From Tunicatimonas pelagia (GTDB lineage Bacteria > Bacteroidota > Bacteroidia > Cytophagales > Cyclobacteriaceae), in contig NZ_CP120683.1 in assembly GCF_030506325.1 (NCBI RefSeq), positions 3,981,001-4,045,000 of the forward strand: DNA of 64,000 nt, in the 5' to 3' direction. Under the pieces are notes generated by a model that made no database searches, was not told the origin of the DNA, and saw only the letters and a program-made list of their open reading frames with translations. Positions within the stretch are counted from its first letter, which is position 1. Each line of letters starts with the position of its first letter. The position numbers and the translations under genes were made by a program. Shown here piece by piece: positions 7,720-17,327 of the stretch.

Positions 7720-10281
7720 ATGCTTAAAAACTACCTCAAAATTGCCTACCGTAACCTGTTGAAGAATAAAGTCTTCAGCCTGATTAATATTGTGGGTCTA
7801 GCTATCGGCATGGCAGCCTTTATACTCATTCTTCTTTATCTAAATTTTGAATTGAGTTACGACAGTTTTCATCAAAATGCCGAGAATATTTATCGTATTC
7901 CCAGAGAGGTTTATCAGGAGGGGGAACTCATAGACCATCGAGCAGCCAATGTACCAGCCGTAGGTCCTACATTGAAAGCTACATTTCCAGAAGTAAAAGA
8001 CTTTGTGCGACTTACAGAAGCTAGAGAAAGTATGTCACCCTATGTAAGCTACCGAGATGAGCATATGGACGTTACTAGCTTTCTTATTGAAGATATTTAT
8101 TTTGCTGGCCCCTCATTTTTGGATGTTTTTTCTTTCAATCTTATCAAAGGTGATAGCAACCAAGTTTTTAAGGCTCTCAACCAAGCCGTAATTTCTGCTA
8201 CCACTGCTACTAAATTTTTTGGTAAGAACTGGCAGCAAGCTGAACTAGGAAGTGATAATGATCCACTAGGTAAGATGTTAATCTTACACCCGCATTGGCA
8301 AGATGAATATCCTGTTCAGATTGTAGGAATTTTGGAAGATATTCCTGACAACACTCATTTTAAATTTGAGATACTGCTTTCTCATCCTCAGCTTATTCGC
8401 GGGAGTAATGATAACCAATGGAGCTACCAGCATTTTTATACCTATATTCTTACTCACCCTCAAACTGAACGAGCTACTTTACAATCTAAAATAGAACAAT
8501 GGAAACAGGAGAAACTCGCCCTGAATTGGGAAAAATATACCGACCAGGGTGACTGGATGGAGTTTCCGTTACAACCTCTAAAAAGTATTCACCTGGACTC
8601 AAATCTTCTATTTGAGTATAAAGAAAATGGGCAACGAGGAAACATCTATTTTCTCACGATCATTGCCATTCTGATACTCATCATTGCTTGGTTTAACTAC
8701 ATTAACCTGTCTACCACAAAATCTTTTGAACGGGCTAAAGAAGTTGGTCTCCGTAAGACAGTTGGAGCACAACGTAAGCAACTAATCTGGCAATTTCTGT
8801 TAGATACGGCCATTCTGAATGTGTTGGCTATGCTACTGGTTTTCACTATCCTACAACTATCACTCCCTTATTTTAATAACCTAACTGGGGCTGATTTGAC
8901 TTTTGCCCTTTGGTGGAAAGGTACTTCTCACGCAGATCTGTTTTGGGGTCTACTCATCACGCTGTTTGTCATGAGTACACTATTGGCAGGCGTGTATCCG
9001 GCACTTATGCTTTCTTCTTTCTCTCCGGTGAAAGCATTGAAAGGTAAAACTATCAATTTCAATCCTGCTACTCGCTATAGTTTACGAAAGTCACTAGTCG
9101 TGTTTCAATTTATGATTACTATCATATTAATTGCGGGAGCCTTGGTAGTACAGAAACAGCTAGTATACTTACATAATAAAAATCTGGGATTTGACGCTTC
9201 TCAGAAGTTCGTTATCAACACTACTTTTTTCAAGGATAGTATCTATCAGGGAAAATTAGAGGCTTTTAAAGAGGGAATATCCCAGTATGCAGCCATTGAT
9301 GGGGTAACTTCCTCTTCAACGATCCCCGGTACTATTAACTGGGATTGGTACTATGGAAGAGTAGATAAGGAGGAATGGAATTCTTATACGATTATCAGCA
9401 CCGACTACAACTTCTTTGACTTCTACGAAATAGATGTGATTGCTGGAAGAACGTTTTCAAGAGATTACCCATCAGATCAGAAAGCGGTAGTTATTAATGA
9501 AGCCGCCATGCAAGCATTGGGCTATGAAAATGTAGAAGCAGCTTTAAATGAGAAAATAAGGGATAATATTCACCCAAATAATTCTTATGAGATTGTAGGG
9601 ATTGTTAAAAACCATCACCAAACGTCAACTCAACACGACTACAATCCCATCTTATTTATTCTGGATGGTGGTTACTTTGAAGCAGGGAAAGAAAATATTA
9701 GTAGAATAAGTTTTGCCTATCGAGATAACCAATTCGTCTCGATAAATATTCAACCTACCTCAGATGCATCTGTAGAACCTATCGGAAATGCAGTAGACCA
9801 CATCACCTCCACTTGGCAAGATTTCTTTCCTGATAAACCACTGGATTACTTTTTTCTGGACAACCAGTTTGATCGGCAGTATCAATCTGACCGTCGCTTT
9901 GGAAAAATATTTAGTTTGTTCACCACTTTAGCTATTTGCATTGCTACTCTTGGGTTATTTGGACTTTCTTCCTACACAACGCTAGCTCGTACTAAGGAAG
10001 TTGGCATTCGGAAAGCCTTGGGATCTTCAGTGGCTCAAATTCTCTATTTGTTATCTAAAGAAGTAATCAGAATGGTAGTCATCGCCAGTATTGTCGCCAT
10101 CCCGTTTGCCTATTTTGCTATTCGTTGGTGGCTGTCTAATTATGCTTTTCAGACCAATATTCCTTGGTGGTTGCTAGCAATGCCACTTGGTATTATCCTA
10201 ATCATTGTGATCTTAACCATTAGTTACCATACTATCAAAGCGGCATTTGTCAATCCTGTGAATTCCTTACGCTACGAATAA
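7720..10281 (+). CDS. FtsX/MacB-type ABC transporter permease (paralog 2)
   Basis: 853 residues, starting 12 bp after paralog 1 and so probably in the same operon. It has the same architecture: N-terminal TM helix, MacB periplasmic domain (LSYDSFHQNAENIYRI), FtsX block with the AKEVGLRKTVGAQRKQL loop, a second periplasmic domain, and a C-terminal FtsX block with TKEVGIRKALGS, ending NPVNSLRYE. It is the longest of the three because of insertions in both periplasmic domains. The first hundred bases are much closer to paralog 3 than the rest of the gene, with a 55-base identical stretch. Substrate is unknown, and the partner ATPase must be encoded elsewhere. Confidence 0.9.
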   Translation: MLKNYLKIAYRNLLKNKVFSLINIVGLAIGMAAFILILLYLNFELSYDSFHQNAENIYRIPREVYQEGELIDHRAANVPAVGPTLKATFPEVKDFVRLTEARESMSPYVSYRDEHMDVTSFLIEDIYFAGPSFLDVFSFNLIKGDSNQVFKALNQAVISATTATKFFGKNWQQAELGSDNDPLGKMLILHPHWQDEYPVQIVGILEDIPDNTHFKFEILLSHPQLIRGSNDNQWSYQHFYTYILTHPQTERATLQSKIEQWKQEKLALNWEKYTDQGDWMEFPLQPLKSIHLDSNLLFEYKENGQRGNIYFLTIIAILILIIAWFNYINLSTTKSFERAKEVGLRKTVGAQRKQLIWQFLLDTAILNVLAMLLVFTILQLSLPYFNNLTGADLTFALWWKGTSHADLFWGLLITLFVMSTLLAGVYPALMLSSFSPVKALKGKTINFNPATRYSLRKSLVVFQFMITIILIAGALVVQKQLVYLHNKNLGFDASQKFVINTTFFKDSIYQGKLEAFKEGISQYAAIDGVTSSSTIPGTINWDWYYGRVDKEEWNSYTIISTDYNFFDFYEIDVIAGRTFSRDYPSDQKAVVINEAAMQALGYENVEAALNEKIRDNIHPNNSYEIVGIVKNHHQTSTQHDYNPILFILDGGYFEAGKENISRISFAYRDNQFVSINIQPTSDASVEPIGNAVDHITSTWQDFFPDKPLDYFFLDNQFDRQYQSDRRFGKIFSLFTTLAICIATLGLFGLSSYTTLARTKEVGIRKALGSSVAQILYLLSKEVIRMVVIASIVAIPFAYFAIRWWLSNYAFQTNIPWWLLAMPLGIILIIVILTISYHTIKAAFVNPVNSLRYE
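7760..7814. repeat. 55-bp exact repeat within the 5' ends of permease genes (second copy 10340-10394)
   Basis: Bases 7760-7814 and 10340-10394 are identical. They code for the first cytoplasmic/TM segment (LKNKVFSLINIVGLAIGMA). Nearby codons differ at synonymous sites, so the identity exceeds what protein conservation requires. The corresponding part of paralog 1 is clearly diverged. This points to recent gene conversion or domain-wise duplication between paralogs 2 and 3. Confidence 0.85.
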
Positions 10282-10299
10282 CTATTTTAGTAAATAGCC

Positions 10300-12747
10300 A
10301 TGCTAAGAAACTACCTCAAAATTGCCTATCGCAACCTACTGAAGAATAAAGTCTTCAGCCTGATTAATATTGTGGGTCTAGCTATCGGCATGGCCGCTTG
10401 CTTACTGATTTTACAGTATGTTTCTTTTGAGTTGAGTTATGACGACTTTCATGAGAAGGGGGATCAGATTTACCGAGTAGTTAATGATCGCTATCAAAAT
10501 GGCGAGCTTATCCAACATGGTACCATCACCTATTCTCCGGTAGGAGCTGCCATGAACGAAGACTTTGAGGAGGTAGTACGTAGTACTGAGGTATTTCCCA
10601 CGGGAGAGATAGTAATTGATTACCGGAATAAAAAGATCGTTGCTGAGAATACCCTGGCCACTGATTCTTCTTTCCTAAACCTGTTCTCTTTTCCCGTAAA
10701 AGCCGGGAATATCACCACTGCCTTACAGGATATACAAGCAGTGGTACTGACCACTTCCTTAGCTCGCCGACTCTTTGATGAGAAGAATGAAAACTGGGAA
10801 GAATACATCGGGAAAACGATTATGCTAGATGATATATCCGACCCATTTGTAGTAACCGCTGTAGTAGATGTTCCGAAAAATTCCCATCTACGCTTCAGTC
10901 TGCTGATTTCTATCCCAGCCGTCATCGACTGGACTGAAAACGAAGACTCAAAATGGAACTGGTCTGATTTCTACCATTATGTTCAACTTAAGCCGGATGT
11001 GAATCAGCAAGATTTTGAGGGAAGGCTAGTCGATTTCAGTGAACGATATTTTAAAGGAGACCAAGTATCGGGTAGTGTTGAGAAGTTCAGCTTACAACCG
11101 CTAGAAAAAGCCCATTTGTATTCTGATTTTGAGTATGAGATAGGCGTTACCGGAAGCAGTACAGTTGTATGGGAACTACTAATTATTGCCATCGCAATCT
11201 TGACTATCGCCTGGATTAATTATATCAACTTAGCTACTGCCAAGTCGCTGGAACGGGCCAAAGAAGTGGGTATTCGTAAAGTAGTGGGGACTAAGCGACG
11301 GCAACTTATCAGACAGTACATGATGGAGTCTTTGCTAATCAACGTACTGGGGATTTTAATTGCTTTCACTGTTACCCAAGTTGTTCAAATTAGCTTCAAC
11401 CGTTTGCTTCAACAAGACCTATCGCTGACTTACCTGCTAAGTACCGGAGGAAATGCTCGTTTCATCGTAGCATTGTTAGGTACAATGACGTTACTGGGCA
11501 TCTTGGCATCTGGCTTTTACCCCGCCTTTGTTCTTTCTTCTTACCAGCCTACTAAAGTGCTGAGTGGTAAGTTTTCTCAGAATAAAAGTAGTAGTTTTCT
11601 CAGAAGGAGCCTTACCGTAACCCAGTTCGCCGCTTCGGTAACCCTGATGGTTGGCTCATTAGTTGTCTACCAACAAATTTTATTCATCCAGCAGCAGAAA
11701 TTAGGAGTTACCATCGACCAGATATTAGTGATTCGCTCACCGAACCAGGCTCAGTGGGATTCTACCTACATTGATCGGGTGAATAGTTTTAAAGATGCTA
11801 TTGAAAGGGAAGCATCTATCAGCCAAGCGGCTAGTTCTAACCGGGTGCCTGGTCAACGGATGGGGCGAGTCTTCAACGTGCGGAGTGACCGTACCCAAGA
11901 AGGTACCCGCCTTGCCAGCAGCTTTATGGGTGTAGATGCCGATTTTGTAAAACTATATGATGTTCAGCTACTGGCCGGAAGAAACTTTAGGTTGGGTGAT
12001 TATCATGCTGAGTGGGATCGGTTGCACACCATTCTACTGAATGAGTCTGCGGTTAAACTATTAGGTTTTACGACTAACGAAGAGGCACTAGGCGAAACCG
12101 TATGGACCAATGACAAGCCTTGGGAAGTAGTTGGTGTAGTAGCCGATTTTCACCAACAGTCGCTGCGCCATCCGATTGAGCCGATACTATTTCAGCCTAC
12201 CTATTCTACGTACAACCCAATTTCCGTGAAGCTACTGACGCAGCAATTGCCCACTACCCTCGAGCTACTGGAAGAAAAGTATACCGCATTTTTTCCAAAT
12301 AACCCCTTTGACTACTACTTTCTGGATGAACGCTTTCAGCAGCAGTATCAGCAAGACTTTTTATTCGGAAGGGTCTTTGGGCTTTTTACCGCACTGGCGC
12401 TTCTGGTGTCCTGCATAGGATTATTTGGTTTATCATCGTATACCATCTTCCGGCGCACCAAAGAGATCGGAGTTCGTAAAGTATTGGGAGCCTCCATAGG
12501 CAGTATTGTTACCTTGCTTTCCAGAGAATTCGTTAAGCTTATCCTGATAGCTAGTTTACTGGCTTTACCATTGGCTTATTTTATTATGCAACAGTGGTTA
12601 GAAAGCTATGCCTTCCGAATCGATATTAGTTGGTGGCTATTTCTACTACCGCTAGCAGTCGTGCTGCTTATCGCGCTGCTGACTATCAGTTTTCAAACCA
12701 TTAAAGCTGCTTTGGCTAATCCAGTGAATTCACTACGGTATGAATAA
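10300..12747 (+). CDS. FtsX/MacB-type ABC transporter permease (paralog 3)
   Basis: 815 residues, 18 bp after paralog 2; last gene of the three-permease run. The N-terminal TM helix and MacB domain (LSYDDFHEKGDQIYRV) are followed by an FtsX block with the AKEVGIRKVVGTKRRQL loop, a second extracytoplasmic domain, and a C-terminal FtsX block with TKEIGVRKVLGA, ending NPVNSLRYE. All transmembrane blocks are intact. The three genes probably arose by tandem duplication and may form hetero-oligomers. The family is related to lipoprotein release and efflux systems, but the cargo cannot be told from sequence. A convergent SRPBCC gene ends 22 bp downstream. Confidence 0.9.
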   Translation: MLRNYLKIAYRNLLKNKVFSLINIVGLAIGMAACLLILQYVSFELSYDDFHEKGDQIYRVVNDRYQNGELIQHGTITYSPVGAAMNEDFEEVVRSTEVFPTGEIVIDYRNKKIVAENTLATDSSFLNLFSFPVKAGNITTALQDIQAVVLTTSLARRLFDEKNENWEEYIGKTIMLDDISDPFVVTAVVDVPKNSHLRFSLLISIPAVIDWTENEDSKWNWSDFYHYVQLKPDVNQQDFEGRLVDFSERYFKGDQVSGSVEKFSLQPLEKAHLYSDFEYEIGVTGSSTVVWELLIIAIAILTIAWINYINLATAKSLERAKEVGIRKVVGTKRRQLIRQYMMESLLINVLGILIAFTVTQVVQISFNRLLQQDLSLTYLLSTGGNARFIVALLGTMTLLGILASGFYPAFVLSSYQPTKVLSGKFSQNKSSSFLRRSLTVTQFAASVTLMVGSLVVYQQILFIQQQKLGVTIDQILVIRSPNQAQWDSTYIDRVNSFKDAIEREASISQAASSNRVPGQRMGRVFNVRSDRTQEGTRLASSFMGVDADFVKLYDVQLLAGRNFRLGDYHAEWDRLHTILLNESAVKLLGFTTNEEALGETVWTNDKPWEVVGVVADFHQQSLRHPIEPILFQPTYSTYNPISVKLLTQQLPTTLELLEEKYTAFFPNNPFDYYFLDERFQQQYQQDFLFGRVFGLFTALALLVSCIGLFGLSSYTIFRRTKEIGVRKVLGASIGSIVTLLSREFVKLILIASLLALPLAYFIMQQWLESYAFRIDISWWLFLLPLAVVLLIALLTISFQTIKAALANPVNSLRYE

Positions 12748-12769
12748 ATGTAAATTCTCTAAAGACGGT

Positions 12770-13204
12770 TCACTGTTCAGCTCGTTCTTTCAATGCCCGG
12801 TTCATGGCAATAAATCCGGCTTGCGTGGTTTCTCCTGCTTGCTTCATAATTAATCCGCGTAGTAGGCCACTAAATTTCTCCTGCTGAATAAGTTTCACCT
12901 GCTGAGGGGCTATTTCTTCAATAACAAAAATGTGGTGCCCATCAAATATTCCCGGAATCCATAAATGTCCTAACCATTCTAAACGCCGATTTTCTTCTAC
13001 GCTAATCAGCTTAGGGGAAAAAGTCATTGTCTTATCGCCTTGTTTCATTTGATTAGTAAGACGGCTGCCTTTCAGTGCTTTGCCTGAAGAACTTACAATA
13101 AATGGGTTCCATTCTTGGTAAGCCGAAAAATTCGTAAGCACTTGCCACACTCGTTTAGCCGAGGCGTTAATAATAATTTCTGTCGTCAGTTCTTTCATAA
13201 TCAT
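12770..13204 (-). CDS. SRPBCC (START/Bet v1-like) domain protein
   Basis: 144 residues, a single-domain SRPBCC/polyketide-cyclase-like protein. The typical N-terminus TTEIIINASAKRVWQVLTNFSAYQEWNPFI (first strand, two short helices, YxEWNPF) is clear, and the long C-terminal helix (MKQAGETTQAGFIAMNRALKERAE) closes the ligand cavity. Members bind hydrophobic ligands; no catalytic role can be assigned. The start could be Met1 or Met3, six bases apart. It faces paralog 3 tail to tail and lies 134 bp downstream of the Crp/Fnr gene on the same strand. Confidence 0.85.
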   Translation of the reverse strand: MIMKELTTEIIINASAKRVWQVLTNFSAYQEWNPFIVSSSGKALKGSRLTNQMKQGDKTMTFSPKLISVEENRRLEWLGHLWIPGIFDGHHIFVIEEIAPQQVKLIQQEKFSGLLRGLIMKQAGETTQAGFIAMNRALKERAEQ

Positions 13205-13229
13205 AATAAGGTGAAGGGTAGAACGGCAA

Positions 13230-13273
13230 AGGGTAAAAGGGCATACGGTGCTGAACCTTCAATCTTTTACCCT
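13230..13273. repeat. 10-bp inverted repeat in spacer between SRPBCC and Crp/Fnr genes
   Basis: AGGGTAAAAG (13230-13239) and CTTTTACCCT (13264-13273) are perfect reverse complements with a 24-base loop, and flanking words extend the pairing imperfectly. There is no clear T-tract on either side. It may be a transcript-processing stem or weak terminator behind the Crp/Fnr gene (minus strand). Confidence 0.45.
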
Positions 13274-13338
13274 CCACCATCTTCTCAAAGGTAAGCCAGC
13301 GGAGTGGTAGGTAACATTATCTTTTGTAAAGAAATAAA

Positions 13339-13914
13339 CTACTTTTCCGACATGCGTTTGCGGATACGACTCAGCGAAACTGGGGTGATACCCAGAAAAG
13401 AGGCAATGTAATGCTGAGGCACCCGCTGAAACCACGCAGGTTGCGTAGCCAGCAGCTTTTGGTAGCGTTCCTCGGGCGAGTCCAAAATATGAGAGGAGAG
13501 AATACGCTGAGCATTAATAAACCGCTGCTCGGTAATCCGACGAGCCATAATCTGAAAATTGACGGAGTAGTTGTACACCTTCATCAGATTCTCATAGCTG
13601 ATCACCAGTAACTCACTATCCTCTAAGGTTTCTAGGCACTGTTGGCTGGGGGTTTGCTGTAACAGGCTTTCCAATGAAGTGGCGAACAGATTTTCCAGAA
13701 AGATAAAAGCCGTAATCTCTTCTCCTTCTCTAGGATAAAACAGCCGGAGACAACCTTGATTGATGAAGTACACCTCTTGCGCTACTGTCCCTTCCTCGAT
13801 CAGCAAAAACCTTTTGGGCACTTCGCGGTACACACATTGATTTTCCAGATAGGTTAGTTCTGAAGCAGATAAAGGTGCTAGCTGAGTTACGTAGCTCCGA
13901 AGCTGGGAACACAT
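13339..13914 (-). CDS. Crp/Fnr family transcriptional regulator
   Basis: 191 residues from the ATG at 13914. The longer frame would overlap the upstream gene by about 70 bases, and its extra residues do not fit the family. The N-terminal cyclic-nucleotide-binding fold spans about 15-125 (FLLIEEGTVAQEVYFINQGCLRLFYPREGEEITAFIFLEN region). It is followed by the C-terminal winged HTH (VPQHYIASFLGITPVSLSRIRKRM). This is the small Bacteroidota Crp-like type, in which the cAMP-contacting residues are usually not conserved, so the ligand is unknown. It follows the NTF2-like gene with one base between, suggesting co-transcription and possibly coupled translation. Confidence 0.88.
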   Translation of the reverse strand: MCSQLRSYVTQLAPLSASELTYLENQCVYREVPKRFLLIEEGTVAQEVYFINQGCLRLFYPREGEEITAFIFLENLFATSLESLLQQTPSQQCLETLEDSELLVISYENLMKVYNYSVNFQIMARRITEQRFINAQRILSSHILDSPEERYQKLLATQPAWFQRVPQHYIASFLGITPVSLSRIRKRMSEK

Positions 13915-13915
13915 A

Positions 13916-14299
13916 TTAAGCAGAAGGTAAACCGAACGCCGAAATGTTGGCGTAGACCCGCCAATCATTGATCTTACTTCCTTCAAAGCGGTATATGTCG
14001 GTGCAGGGTACTACGATGTTAGCCTGATCCTTTAGCCGGAAAAAAAACGAATCAACCTCTACCACTAACGCGTTATCCTGACTTACGACCAGCTTCATAT
14101 CATGACCCTTCCACTGCACCAAGCTATTTTGCCAGACCATATAGTGCTCAATATCCTCAATCCCATAGACGGGCTCCCGATCAGCTACTTTGTACAATGC
14201 TTGGGGAGTAAAGTAGTTAGCTGCAGCGACCCAATCACTCTGACCTACCAGTCGCTCCATCGTCTGGACAATATCTAACAAATCGGCAGTTTGGTTCAT
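13916..14299 (-). CDS. NTF2-like / SnoaL-like small protein
   Basis: 127 residues. The helix-rich N-terminus (IVQTMERLVGQSDWVAAANYFTPQALYKV) followed by alternating strands with VVEVDSFFFRLKD and CTDIYRFEGSKINDWRVYANIS is the cone-like NTF2/SnoaL fold. Members are ketosteroid-isomerase-like enzymes or small-ligand binders; catalytic residues cannot be assigned. It is the first gene of a two-gene unit with the Crp/Fnr regulator, which could sense or control the same small molecule (inference from adjacency). No signal peptide, so cytoplasmic. Confidence 0.78.
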   Translation of the reverse strand: MNQTADLLDIVQTMERLVGQSDWVAAANYFTPQALYKVADREPVYGIEDIEHYMVWQNSLVQWKGHDMKLVVSQDNALVVEVDSFFFRLKDQANIVVPCTDIYRFEGSKINDWRVYANISAFGLPSA

Positions 14300-14614
14300 T
14301 ATTGGTTGTTTAAAATCTCATATTAGGAAAGAAACACTTCTATTACGCCCTACGAGGCACGGGGGTTACGATCATTTCCACGTACGATTTACTTACATAA
14401 TCATGATACATCATTATTGACAAATGTACAGTATGTGCTTTCAGGAAAGCCAAAGTAGTTGAGCAAAATACTTAGCTACGTCGCTTTGGGGTTAAAACAC
14501 ATGCTATCTTCCAGGATTTTGTAGGACGGGAACTTCGCAAAACGAGGGTTTTGTGCTAAATTGACCATTCGCAAACTGCATCGTTTTATTTTTTATCAAA
14601 GAATACGCAACATA
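14300..14614. other. Divergent intergenic region (promoters for NTF2-like and Tat oxidoreductase genes)
   Basis: A 315-bp AT-rich spacer between divergently read genes that must hold both promoters. I see no convincing Bacteroidota -33/-7 pair. A small hairpin (CAAAAC 14538-14543, GTTTTG 14548-14553, four-base loop) lies in the leader about 60 bases before the ATG at 14615. No open frame here has recognisable protein character. Confidence 0.5.
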
Positions 14615-16084
14615 ATGAAAAAAAGACCTAACAAGCAAAATGTTCTACCTCGTCGCAATTTCCTAAAGGGAGCCGCTACTTCCGCTGCTTCGTTCATGAT
14701 TGTGCCCCGCTACGTACTAGGTGGCACCGGTTATCAGGCTCCTAGCGATACAGTAAACGTGGCCGCCATTGGCGCGGGCGGTATGGGGGCTAATAACATG
14801 AAAGCCCTTACCAGTCAGAATATCGTGGCCTTGGCTGACGTAGACTACGGCCGGGTAAGAGACTCCGTAAGTCGGGATGATCGCGCTGAGCTAAAAGCCG
14901 CTTATGAGAAAGCTACTTGGTACAAAGACTTCCGCAAGATGATGGAGGAGCAGAAAGATGATATTGATGCGGTAGTAATTGCCACGCCCGATCACTTTCA
15001 CGCAGTAGCCGCTAGTGCCGCCATGCAAATGGGCAAGCATGTGTATGTACAAAAACCCTTGACTTACTCAGTAAAAGAAGCCCGCGAGCTAAAGCGAATT
15101 GCTAAGGAAACCGGCGTAGTTACCCAAATGGGAAACCAGGGGCACTCTAGTGACGATGCCCGCCAAGTGAATGAGTGGGTGCAAGCCGGAGCCATCGGTC
15201 CGGTACGCGAGGTACATGTTTGGACGAATCGCCCGATCTGGCCTCAAGGAGTTCCTCGTCCTACTGCCGAAGTAGGTAGCGATATGAAATGGAACCGAGG
15301 TGGCTTGGAAGACCGTATGATCAAAGCCATGAACGGCAAATACAAAGTACCGAAGGACCTGGATTGGGATGTATTCTTGGGGCCCGCCCCGCAACGGGAG
15401 TACCATCCAATTTATCACCCCTTTAACTGGCGAGGCTGGGTCGATTGGGGCGTAGGAGCTTTAGGAGATATGGGAGCTCACCTGATAGATCACCCGTACT
15501 GGGCACTTGGGTTAGAGTACCCTGATACGGTGCAGGGAACTTCTACTCCTTGGGGAGGTAACGAAGAAGATCGGGCAACCTATCCACTATCTACTACTGT
15601 TCACTATACTTTCCCCGCACGAGGGATGCTACCCGAAGTAACCATGCACTGGTATGATGGCGGGTTGATGCCTGCTCGTCCGGCAGAATTGCCCGACGAT
15701 GTAGAACTAGACCGAGGGGGTGGGGTAATCTTTCAGGGAGAGAAAGGTATTCTGTATCATAAAACTTACGGCTCTGATCCGAAAATGTACCCGCAGTCGC
15801 TAATGGAGCAGTATGCGGACACGCCCCAAACCTACAAGCGCATTGAAGGAGGGCGAGGTGCCCACGAAATGAACTGGATTCGCGCTATTAAGGGTGAAGA
15901 GAAAATCTCTTGTCCGTTTGAGTACGCCGCTCCGCTCAACGAAACTATGCTACTCGGAGTAGTTGCTCTGCATGCTCCCGGTGAGATACTACGCTACGAC
16001 GGTGAAAAAATGGAATTTACCAATAATAAAGATGTGAACCGTCACCTCCACCGCGAGTACCGCGATGGCTGGAGTATAGCGTAA
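14615..16084 (+). CDS. Tat-exported Gfo/Idh/MocA family oxidoreductase
   Basis: 489 residues from the ATG at 14615. The twin-arginine signal (PRRNFLKGA, then a hydrophobic stretch and GGTGYQAP) decides the start, since the longer frame would bury it behind 18 residues. The Rossmann NAD(P)-binding motif is [14 protein letters not shown], followed by the family's [30 protein letters not shown] segment with the conserved EKP-like element (here QKP). The C-terminal alpha/beta domain carries [16 protein letters not shown]. Exported members with this layout usually act on sugars or cyclitols in the periplasm, with tightly bound nicotinamide cofactor. A terminator follows 21 bases after the stop, so it is monocistronic. 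Confidence 0.93.
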   Translation: MKKRPNKQNVLPRRNFLKGAATSAASFMIVPRYVLGGTGYQAPSDTVNVAAIGAGGMGANNMKALTSQNIVALADVDYGRVRDSVSRDDRAELKAAYEKATWYKDFRKMMEEQKDDIDAVVIATPDHFHAVAASAAMQMGKHVYVQKPLTYSVKEARELKRIAKETGVVTQMGNQGHSSDDARQVNEWVQAGAIGPVREVHVWTNRPIWPQGVPRPTAEVGSDMKWNRGGLEDRMIKAMNGKYKVPKDLDWDVFLGPAPQREYHPIYHPFNWRGWVDWGVGALGDMGAHLIDHPYWALGLEYPDTVQGTSTPWGGNEEDRATYPLSTTVHYTFPARGMLPEVTMHWYDGGLMPARPAELPDDVELDRGGGVIFQGEKGILYHKTYGSDPKMYPQSLMEQYADTPQTYKRIEGGRGAHEMNWIRAIKGEEKISCPFEYAAPLNETMLLGVVALHAPGEILRYDGEKMEFTNNKDVNRHLHREYRDGWSIA

Positions 16085-16104
16085 CTTTATTTCCAGACAA
16101 ACTT

Positions 16105-16133
16105 AAGCCTGGTTGTTTTGACTAGGCTTTTTT
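16105..16133 (+). terminator. Rho-independent terminator after the oxidoreductase gene
   Basis: AAGCCT (16105-16110) pairs with AGGCTT (16124-16129) across a 13-base loop, and the distal arm runs into a six-T tract (16128-16133). It sits about 20 bases after the stop at 16084, the expected place for an intrinsic terminator. Confidence 0.8.
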
Positions 16134-16155
16134 GCTAGCAAATCAATTTTTCTCT

Positions 16156-17118
16156 ATGAGCACCATCAACCTACTTACTTTTACTGTATTTTCGGTAGTC
16201 TCCGTACTTTGTGGATCGATTTGGGCGCAATCACTAGAGATAAACTACTCGGGAGTAGTGTTCGATAATGATGATCATCGGGATACTTACACTGAAGAAA
16301 TGCTGATACTCGCCGAGCATTTAGGGGTTCTTGACCTAAAAGCGATTATTACCACCTACCAACATAGTGAATATCCCGAATTTGTAAGAGGCAGGGAGGA
16401 GATACGGAAAAAAGCAAAACAGGCCGAATTAAAAGTCGACTATGAGTTATTTTCTGGGGCTAATGAAACCCTCACGGTTCCATCATCAGGAAAAATAAAA
16501 GATACTAAGCCATTAGATATTGACGGTAGTCTGTTTATTGTATCTGAGGCAAAAAAGGCATCTCCCACTCAACCTCTAGCTATCCTAACTGGTGGACAAC
16601 TAACGTCAGTTGCCAATGCTTATCTTTTGGATAGCACAATTGCCGACCAAATTATCGTGCTAGGATTATTCGGAGCACCCAAGATCGATTACAATGCTAA
16701 TCTAGACTCTTGGGCTTGGACGATTATTCTTGCTAAAATGAAGGTGATCTCATTTAAATTTAGAGAAGATAACGGTGATTTTGGCAAGGCCTTTCTTCAA
16801 ATGCCTTCAGTGCCTAAAGATCGCTTACAGGAAGTACTTCCTGGCAATGCATTTACTCAGTGGATGATTGACAAGCGGCATCCTAGCCAGGAAATTCTGC
16901 AACAGGATGCTGATGGCAACGCCTTAGCTACTTTATTAAGCGACAAATATATAACTGACTACCAAAGGTGGTCTTTCCAAAAGGTTGACCCTGACAATCA
17001 TCATCCTATTATGATATTAGATCAAAAAGGAAAAGTACATGAGATTCTGAGTGCTAATAAAGAAATCGGTACTAAAACATATTGGCAAATTCTCACCTCT
17101 TATGCCCAAATTAATTGA
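16156..17118 (+). CDS. Secreted nucleoside-hydrolase-like protein
   Basis: 320 residues from the ATG at 16156. That start gives a clean signal peptide (hydrophobic core then SIWAQS) and clears the terminator just upstream. The mature N-terminus, VVFDNDDHRDTYTEEMLILAEHLGVLDLKAIITT, has the shape of the nucleoside-hydrolase metal site (an Asp-rich loop after the first strand, then a helix and a second strand). A later strand-loop ILTGGQLTSVANAYL matches the family's second conserved block. The Asp pattern is not the canonical DxDxxxDD, so Ca2+ binding and ribohydrolase activity are uncertain. It probably acts in the periplasm. No partner genes are adjacent. Confidence 0.6.
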   Translation: MSTINLLTFTVFSVVSVLCGSIWAQSLEINYSGVVFDNDDHRDTYTEEMLILAEHLGVLDLKAIITTYQHSEYPEFVRGREEIRKKAKQAELKVDYELFSGANETLTVPSSGKIKDTKPLDIDGSLFIVSEAKKASPTQPLAILTGGQLTSVANAYLLDSTIADQIIVLGLFGAPKIDYNANLDSWAWTIILAKMKVISFKFREDNGDFGKAFLQMPSVPKDRLQEVLPGNAFTQWMIDKRHPSQEILQQDADGNALATLLSDKYITDYQRWSFQKVDPDNHHPIMILDQKGKVHEILSANKEIGTKTYWQILTSYAQIN

Positions 17119-17327
17119 GTTATGTTCTTGTTGGAGTCGTTTTTCAGTTCATATCTTTACCAGTAACATCAATCTGTAGCTTTATGACTTATGCAGTTGT
17201 CTACTCAACACATTCTTCTGGCGAAAAATAGAATTACCATTCATCATATTAATTTTTTGTAATCCTCCAACAGTATCTTCTAATGGATTTGAGTATATTG
17301 CCTACTTATTCCTAACCTGTATTTACC

